Assembly (NCBI GenBank): GCA_934371505.1
Contig: CAKRNW010000125.1
Location: 1 to 5,420 of the forward strand
Length of the DNA stretch: 5,420 nucleotides
Reading direction: 5' to 3'
From: an uncultured Lachnospiraceae bacterium
Lineage (GTDB): Bacteria > Bacillota > Clostridia > Lachnospirales > Lachnospiraceae
Position numbers and translations under genes: made by a program. The first letter of the stretch is position 1, and each line of letters starts with the position of its first letter. The notes below the pieces were generated by a model. That model was not told the origin of the DNA and ran no database searches. It saw only the letters and a program-made list of their open reading frames with translations. This document shows positions 1 to 4,007 of this stretch, in pieces.

Positions 1-341
1 ACCACAGTGCCTGCCTGTCCGGAATAAGGATAAAGGTAGCCTTCCCGGCTGCGGATTAACATCCCCTCCTGCTCAAAGAAGGTACAGATTTTTCTTACAC
101 CTATCCGTTGCAGTGCCTGTTCCACTTTGGAAGGCTCTTTTGTATAAAAACCATCCTTTATCTGAAATGTCGGATCCAGCATCTTCTGATTGGAAAAATT
201 ACAATGTCCATTTCCTGTGGCATATATTTTTTTCCCAATTTTTTCTTTTCGCTCAAAACAGGTTACCTCTGCACCCTTTCCCGCTGCCTGGATAGCTGCC
301 ATCATGCCGGATGCACCTGCACCGATTACTGCAATTTTCAT
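1..341 (-). CDS. BaiN/RdsA (HI0933)-type FAD-dependent oxidoreductase, N-terminal part
   Basis: This is the first 113 codons of a flavoprotein whose C-terminal part lies beyond the left edge; I translated it by hand. The protein starts MKIAVIGAGASGMMAA, a Rossmann strand followed by the dinucleotide-binding motif GAGASG (residues 7-12), which holds the FAD ADP moiety. An acidic residue (E30, in CFERKE) ends the second strand, as expected for FAD binding. The segment GKKIYATGNGHCNFSN (about residues 37-52) is the family hallmark, compare G(R/K)K(L/I)xATGNGRCNxTN. YLYPYSGQA near residue 105 matches the next conserved block (FPxSxQA). Members are cytosolic and usually about 400 residues long. 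They are annotated as BaiN-like or 'aminoacetone oxidase family' enzymes, but the true substrate is mostly unknown, so bile-acid activity should not be assumed. The gene follows the BofC-like gene by 47 nt and is probably co-transcribed. Its ribosome binding site is weak: GGAAAGG ends 13 nt before the ATG. Confidence 0.9.
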   Translation of the reverse strand, partial: MKIAVIGAGASGMMAAIQAAGKGAEVTCFERKEKIGKKIYATGNGHCNFSNQKMLDPTFQIKDGFYTKEPSKVEQALQRIGVRKICTFFEQEGMLIRSREGYLYPYSGQAGTV

Positions 342-388
342 AGGAATTCCCGAACCTTTCCATAACGCATTCTGTCCCTATCATACCG

Positions 389-1060
389 CTAACTGGAATA
401 AGACTCAAGAAAATTGTACAGGACTTCTTTTCCCTCAATTCTTTTTCCTGTAATAATTTCCTGTTGTAAATCCTCTGGCAAATAAGGAAGATAAATATCA
501 GTGATCTCATATCGGGTTCTTCCGTCCTCACAAAATACAACTACGAAATTATTTTCCACATGAAGAAAAAATACATCCTCCTTATGATTCTGATAATATT
601 TTGACACGATCACTCTGGATCCGGAAAATTCAGATATTTCCAATGAAACAAAGCCTTTCTCAAGTTCAGCCAAAGGAGGCGATATCATAAAACTGTCCAT
701 TTCACGAAAAAATTGCTCCCTGTTCATTCCGATATAGCTTATGGGGATTTGGCAGACACTGTCTCTGCTGGTGTTCTGATCCAGATTGAATTCTCTGATC
801 AGATAGATCGTGTCTGCCGTAATGCGGTCAGGTATTGCAGCTGCCGAAATTACCTTGTCCGCTGCCTGCTCAGATCCTGCTATGTTTTCTGATTCTGCAC
901 TTATTTTTTCTTTTGCAATTTGCTGGTATTCCGCAGGATGCTTTACGTTGTAATCTTTCCCCGGATAAAAAGTCCGCTGTCCCCATGCTCCCAGACAAAT
1001 GCCGCCCCCCAGACAGGCCATCATGCAAAAAAATAAGCTGATACTCTTTAAGAATTTCAT
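389..1060 (-). CDS. BofC-like membrane-anchored or exported protein (hypothetical)
   Basis: This gene codes for 223 residues of unproven function. Residues 4-26 (FLKSISLFFCMMACLGGGICLGA) form a hydrophobic segment behind a short basic N-terminus, so it is either a signal peptide or a single N-terminal anchor with the rest outside the membrane. Residues 45-75 are polar and probably flexible. Residues 80-223 look like a compact alpha/beta domain. By eye this resembles Bacillus BofC: a beta strand with 'IYLIREFNLD', a 'GFVSLEISEFSGSRVIVSK' block, then 'FVVVFCEDG', and an end in which 'LPYLPEDLQQEIITGKRIEGKE' recalls the BofC 'L...L..GI.....E' tail. BofC controls the sporulation signalling protease SpoIVB in the intermembrane space. 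That role is only a suggestion here, since I could not run a profile search. The start is the ATG at 1060, because GAGGAG lies 6 nt upstream; the in-frame TTG at 1066 abuts that site and is unlikely. The gene probably shares a transcript with the flavoprotein downstream. Confidence 0.8.
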   Translation of the reverse strand: MKFLKSISLFFCMMACLGGGICLGAWGQRTFYPGKDYNVKHPAEYQQIAKEKISAESENIAGSEQAADKVISAAAIPDRITADTIYLIREFNLDQNTSRDSVCQIPISYIGMNREQFFREMDSFMISPPLAELEKGFVSLEISEFSGSRVIVSKYYQNHKEDVFFLHVENNFVVVFCEDGRTRYEITDIYLPYLPEDLQQEIITGKRIEGKEVLYNFLESYSS

Positions 1061-1089
1061 ACGCAACTCCTCAAGGATAGTATCAGCTT
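1027..1089 (-). terminator. Hairpin with U-tract spanning the BofC-like gene start; terminator and/or RBS-sequestering switch
   Basis: The minus-strand RNA contains AAGCUGAUACU (1089-1079) and its perfect reverse complement AGUAUCAGCUU (1045-1035), an 11-bp stem. The stem is followed by A and then seven U (1033-1027). Inside it, bases 1075-1065 (CUUGAGGAGUU) can pair with 1056-1046 (AAUUCUUAAAG) with one G/A mismatch and two G-U wobbles. This leaves an apical loop GCGUAUGA that contains the start codon. The ribosome binding site GAGGAG is therefore in the inner helix. The element lies 31 nt past the ATPase stop codon, where a terminator for the transporter operon would be expected, yet it would stop RNA polymerase at about codons 10-12 of the next gene. 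On the plus strand the same repeat is followed by a T-rich tract (1088-1103), so it could act both ways, but the two wobbles would then be lost. The stem is fairly AU-rich, so strength is uncertain. Confidence 0.55.
1067..1072 (-). promoter_or_regulatory. Ribosome binding site that fixes the start of the BofC-like gene
   Basis: GAGGAG on the minus strand is followed by the 6-nt spacer TTGCGT and then ATG (1060-1058). This selects ATG over the in-frame TTG at 1066-1064, which would have no spacer at all. The site can pair with the first codons of the gene inside the hairpin described separately. Confidence 0.75.
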
Positions 1090-1119
1090 TTTCTTTTTCT
1101 TTATTCTGTGAACATGTAA

Positions 1120-1911
1120 TTATTCATTAGAAAGCAGAATCCGGTCATTGTCTAAAGCTTTTCCGGCGTTAACCTGGAACTGCCGTAACAAATCATCAGT
1201 GGTCATGCTCTTTTTCTTTTCACCCTGGACATCAAATACAATCCGACCTGCATCCATCATCAGAATCCGGTTACCCAGATTCAGTGCCTGCTGCATATTA
1301 TGGGTGACCATCAGCGTGGTGATGTGGTTCTTTTCCACCACTTCCTTCGTAATCTCCAGCACCTTATCCGCCGTTGCAGGATCCAGGGCAGCGGTATGTT
1401 CATCCAGCAACAGTAATTTGGGACAATTCATGGTGGCCATCAGTAAGGTGAGTGCTTGTCTCTGACCACCGGATAAAAGTCCTACCGGCTGTTTCATCCG
1501 GTCTTCCAGACCCATTTCCAGACGCGCCAGTTCTTCCCGGAACCGTTCTTTATCCGCTCTGCTGATGGTTCCAAACCAACCGCCGTGTCCACAGGCAAGT
1601 GCCAGGTTTTCCTCAATGCTCATTCCGGGGGCACTTCCCCGCATGGGATCCTGATATAACCGTCCAATCTGTCTTGCACGGGCATGTACCGGCAGGAAGG
1701 TCACATCCTGTCCGTCCAGATAAATGGTACCCTTATCCGTGAGAAAATCGCCACAAATGGCATTAAACAGCGTGGATTTACCCGCACCGTTACTGCCGAT
1801 GATCGTGGCGAAATCCCCTGATTTTAAATGAAGGGACAAGTCATTCATGGCGGTTTTTTCATTGACTGTACCAGGATTGAAGGTTTTGGAAATATGCTGG
1901 ATGTTAAGCAT
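1120..1911 (-). CDS. ABC importer ATP-binding protein (TrpXYZ/LivF-like operon)
   Basis: This is a complete 263-residue cytosolic ATPase, the usual size for a single-domain importer subunit. In order it shows Walker A GSNGAGKST (residues 39-47), the Q-loop glutamine Q87 in RLYQDP, the ABC signature LSGGQRQ (146-152), Walker B LLLLDE (166-171, with catalytic E171), the D-loop AALDP (174-178) and the switch histidine H204 in MVTHN. All catalytic residues are present, so it should be active and form the dimer that powers the permease next to it. It starts inside the permease gene with an 8-nt overlap (1904-1911), which suggests translational coupling and matched subunit amounts. The purine-rich AAAGGGGG at 1927-1920 lies 8 nt before the ATG. 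The C-terminal 30 or so residues (after SMTTDDLL) are variable. The substrate cannot be read from the ATPase. A stop at 1120-1122 is followed after 31 nt by a terminator-like hairpin. Confidence 0.95.
   Translation of the reverse strand: MLNIQHISKTFNPGTVNEKTAMNDLSLHLKSGDFATIIGSNGAGKSTLFNAICGDFLTDKGTIYLDGQDVTFLPVHARARQIGRLYQDPMRGSAPGMSIEENLALACGHGGWFGTISRADKERFREELARLEMGLEDRMKQPVGLLSGGQRQALTLLMATMNCPKLLLLDEHTAALDPATADKVLEITKEVVEKNHITTLMVTHNMQQALNLGNRILMMDAGRIVFDVQGEKKKSMTTDDLLRQFQVNAGKALDNDRILLSNE
1126..1154 (-). promoter_or_regulatory. Candidate sigma-A-type promoter for the BofC-like gene
   Basis: On the minus strand TAGACA (1154-1149) and TCTAAT (1131-1126) are separated by exactly 17 nt. 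Each matches the TTGACA/TATAAT consensus at five of six positions. The site lies in the last codons of the ATPase gene. Transcription would start near 1119-1117, giving a leader of about 58 nt that contains the whole hairpin at 1089-1027. This is a pattern match only, and AT-rich DNA gives such matches by chance. Confidence 0.4.
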
Positions 1912-2839
1912 GGGTGCTACCCCCTTTCCGGTGTGCCAGCCAACGTTTCACCGTAGGCCATTGTTTCTTTAAATAAGGTCCTGAAATTGCCAGAATAACA
2001 ATGACAGAGGATACCAGTTTCAGCATGAAAGCAGGCATATTAAGCCGCAGGGCAACCGCATAAATCACGCGGAAAATAACAGAGCCTAACACCACGCCAA
2101 TGGCTCTGATACAGATGCCGCCTTTTCCCATAAAGGTTCCGCCAATCAGGAGGGACGCCAGTGCAATGGTTACCACGCCACTGCCTATGTCAATGCTGAC
2201 GGATTTCTGCGCCTGCCCCAACAGACAGCCGGACAGTCCGGTAAAGGCATTTGCCACGCAAAGTCCTACGGTGGTGGTAAAAATCGGGTTGATGGAGGAA
2301 GAACGCACCATATCCGGATTATTTCCGGTGGCACGGATAGCCAGTCCCAGCCGGGTTCTGAGAAACAGGGTCAGAAACAAAACCACCAGTGCCACTGCGA
2401 TTAACACAACAATGAATGTCTGCTTATCGTGGAACGGTGTATCTGCCAGAAATGCTTTCATTCTGGTAAATACGGTGTCCGTTTTGTTCATATTTAAAAG
2501 GGAAGAGCCGCCCATCACCGCAATATTGATGGAATACAGACCGGTATTCACGATAATTCCGGCTAACAGGCTGTCAACGCCCATCCGGGTCTGCAGAAAA
2601 GCAGTCACAAAGCCAGAGCAGATTCCTGCAAGCATGGCTGCAAAAATTGCCAGGAAGGGATGACCGGAGATTGCCACAACGGCTCCTACGGCAGCCCCCA
2701 GTGTAAAGCAGCCGTCCGTGGACAAATCGCACACATTCAGCATGGAATAGCTTAGAAACAGTGCCAGAACCGTGAGGGAGTAAATCAGTCCCAGTTCCAA
2801 TGCCGTCTGTCCCAAATTTAATACAGCGGTGAAAGACAT
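1904..2839 (-). CDS. ABC importer permease, LivH-like (BPD_transp_2 type)
   Basis: This is a 311-residue polytopic membrane protein, a normal length for the branched-chain-amino-acid/TrpY-like permease family. Hydrophobic segments can be seen at about residues 11-33, 43-57, 62-81, 89-109, 142-162, 187-208, 222-237, 243-262 and 271-288. The motif LSTDGCFTLGAAVGA (39-53) corresponds to the 'S(V/T)DGxFxLGAA' block of this family. AIRATGNNPDMVRSSSIN (168-185) is the cytoplasmic coupling loop that contacts the ATPase. GKGGICIRAIGVVLGSVI (238-255) is another typical block. The basic tail (KKQWPTVKRWLAHRKGG) should be cytoplasmic. Only one permease gene is present, so it probably works as a homodimer. 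AAGGAG (2852-2847) sits 7 nt upstream of the ATG and 24 nt separate it from the binding-protein gene. The match to tryptophan-type TrpY is better than to a generic sugar permease, but the substrate is not proved. Confidence 0.93.
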   Translation of the reverse strand: MSFTAVLNLGQTALELGLIYSLTVLALFLSYSMLNVCDLSTDGCFTLGAAVGAVVAISGHPFLAIFAAMLAGICSGFVTAFLQTRMGVDSLLAGIIVNTGLYSINIAVMGGSSLLNMNKTDTVFTRMKAFLADTPFHDKQTFIVVLIAVALVVLFLTLFLRTRLGLAIRATGNNPDMVRSSSINPIFTTTVGLCVANAFTGLSGCLLGQAQKSVSIDIGSGVVTIALASLLIGGTFMGKGGICIRAIGVVLGSVIFRVIYAVALRLNMPAFMLKLVSSVIVILAISGPYLKKQWPTVKRWLAHRKGGSTHA

Positions 2840-2863
2840 GGTTGTTCTCCTTTTTGCGAAAGC

Positions 2864-3979
2864 TTACTCAAAGCTCTCTGCGGTAGTAATCTCGTTCACT
2901 TTGGTGCAGAAGGGAGCAAAAGACTCCTTGATGGTTTCAAAATCCCAGCCGATTTCTGCACAGGTCTCGGTATTGATGGTGGCCGAGCCATTGTCAAAGG
3001 TCATAACAGCCAGGCTTGCAGGGGCTGCACCGTCTACCAGGATCTGTTTGACCATATTGGCAGTCTCCACACCAAGGTTTGCGTAGTCAACGCCATAGCC
3101 CAGGAAAGCACCGTTTAAAGCGAAGGAATCAGCACCTGTGTACTGGGGAATTCCAGCCTGGGCCAATGTCTCATAGATGGAAAGCTCAGCAGTCATAATA
3201 GTGTTGTCGGTAGGGGTAAATACGGCATCAACGCCATCGGCTACCAGTGCCTCTGCTGCTAACATTACCTCGGAGTTGTTGGTTCCGGTGCGCTCTACAT
3301 AGGAAACGCCTTTTTTGTCCAGATAATCTTTTGCCATCTGAATCGGTCTTGCAGAGGAATCCTGTCCCTGGTCATATAACAGACCGATGGTTTTTGCCTC
3401 CGGGTCTGCGGTAAAAATCAGATTGAAAATGGCATCGGTATCCAGATAGTCGGAGGTTCCGGTAATGTTTGCACCGGGAGCATCCATGCTCTCTACCAGT
3501 CCTGCGCCCTCCGGATCAGAGACAGCGGAGAAAACAACGGGAATCTGGTTATCCTCGGTAGCTGCCTGCATCTGCATGGCAACGGGGGTTGCCACACCAA
3601 TCATCAAATCCACATCGTCTGCGATAAAGTTCTCAATAATCTGGTTCATCACTGCAGCATCCGCATTACAGTTGTCATAGGAAACCTCAAAAGTGACACC
3701 GTTTTCGGTGCCCAGCTCTTCCAGTCGGGACTGGATGTTCTCCACAATCTGGTTTAAGGATGCGTCATCCACATAGTTGCAGATACCGATTTTGTAAACA
3801 GCACCATCGGTTACAGCGGAGGTATCCTCTGCTGTGGTTTCTTCCTGGGCAGTGGTCTCTGCACTTCCGGTCTCGGCATCACTTGTTGTCTCTGTGCCTG
3901 CATTGCTGCTGTTTCCACAGCCGCTCATGGTGGTCATCACACATGCTGCCATTAAGACAGCCAACATCTTTTTCTTCAT
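2864..3979 (-). CDS. ABC importer substrate-binding lipoprotein, TrpX-like (ABC_sub_bind family)
   Basis: This 371-residue protein is the extracellular receptor of the importer. Residues 1-20 are a lipoprotein signal peptide (MKKKMLAVLMAACVMTTMSG) with lipobox MSGC, so C21 would be lipidated and anchor the protein outside the membrane. Residues 22-60 are a low-complexity linker rich in T, E, A and S, typical of Gram-positive binding proteins. The two-lobed domain runs from about residue 61 (VYKIGICNYVDDASLN) to the end. Family blocks include DLMIGVATPVAMQMQAAT (124-141), IPVVFSAVSDPEGAGLV (146-162), PGANITGTSD (168-177), FTPTDNTI (254-261) and GYGVDYANLGVETANMVKQIL (294-314). These match what I remember of streptococcal TrpX, so an aromatic or other amino acid is the best guess. 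No T-box or other amino-acid riboswitch fits in the 28-nt gap upstream. AGGAGG (3992-3987) lies 7 nt before the ATG, an optimal spacing. Confidence 0.92.
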   Translation of the reverse strand: MKKKMLAVLMAACVMTTMSGCGNSSNAGTETTSDAETGSAETTAQEETTAEDTSAVTDGAVYKIGICNYVDDASLNQIVENIQSRLEELGTENGVTFEVSYDNCNADAAVMNQIIENFIADDVDLMIGVATPVAMQMQAATEDNQIPVVFSAVSDPEGAGLVESMDAPGANITGTSDYLDTDAIFNLIFTADPEAKTIGLLYDQGQDSSARPIQMAKDYLDKKGVSYVERTGTNNSEVMLAAEALVADGVDAVFTPTDNTIMTAELSIYETLAQAGIPQYTGADSFALNGAFLGYGVDYANLGVETANMVKQILVDGAAPASLAVMTFDNGSATINTETCAEIGWDFETIKESFAPFCTKVNEITTAESFE

Positions 3980-4007
3980 AATAAATCCTCCTACTTTGAT
4001 TGCTAAT

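Noticed and set aside
343..350. Palindrome GGAATTCC just before the flavoprotein start codon.
   Set aside because: It is only 8 bp, has no partner copy or operator-like context, and such a palindrome occurs often by chance.
253..540. A 95-codon minus-strand frame, with an internal ATG at 363, overlapping the end of the BofC-like gene and the start of the flavoprotein gene.
   Set aside because: It runs through two better-supported genes in another frame. An overlapping small peptide read from the ATG at 363 cannot be excluded but has no support.
1061..1066. TTG start that would lengthen the BofC-like protein by two residues.
   Set aside because: The TTG directly abuts the GAGGAG site, leaving no spacer, whereas the ATG at 1060 has a 6-nt spacer.
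2100..2663. A 187-codon plus-strand frame opposite the permease gene.
   Set aside because: The opposite strand codes for a well-conserved LivH-like permease; this frame has no recognisable motif and is a shadow.
3980..4007. T-box or amino-acid riboswitch ahead of the transporter operon.
   Set aside because: The gap is 28 nt, taken up by the ribosome binding site; no T-box motif or stem is present.
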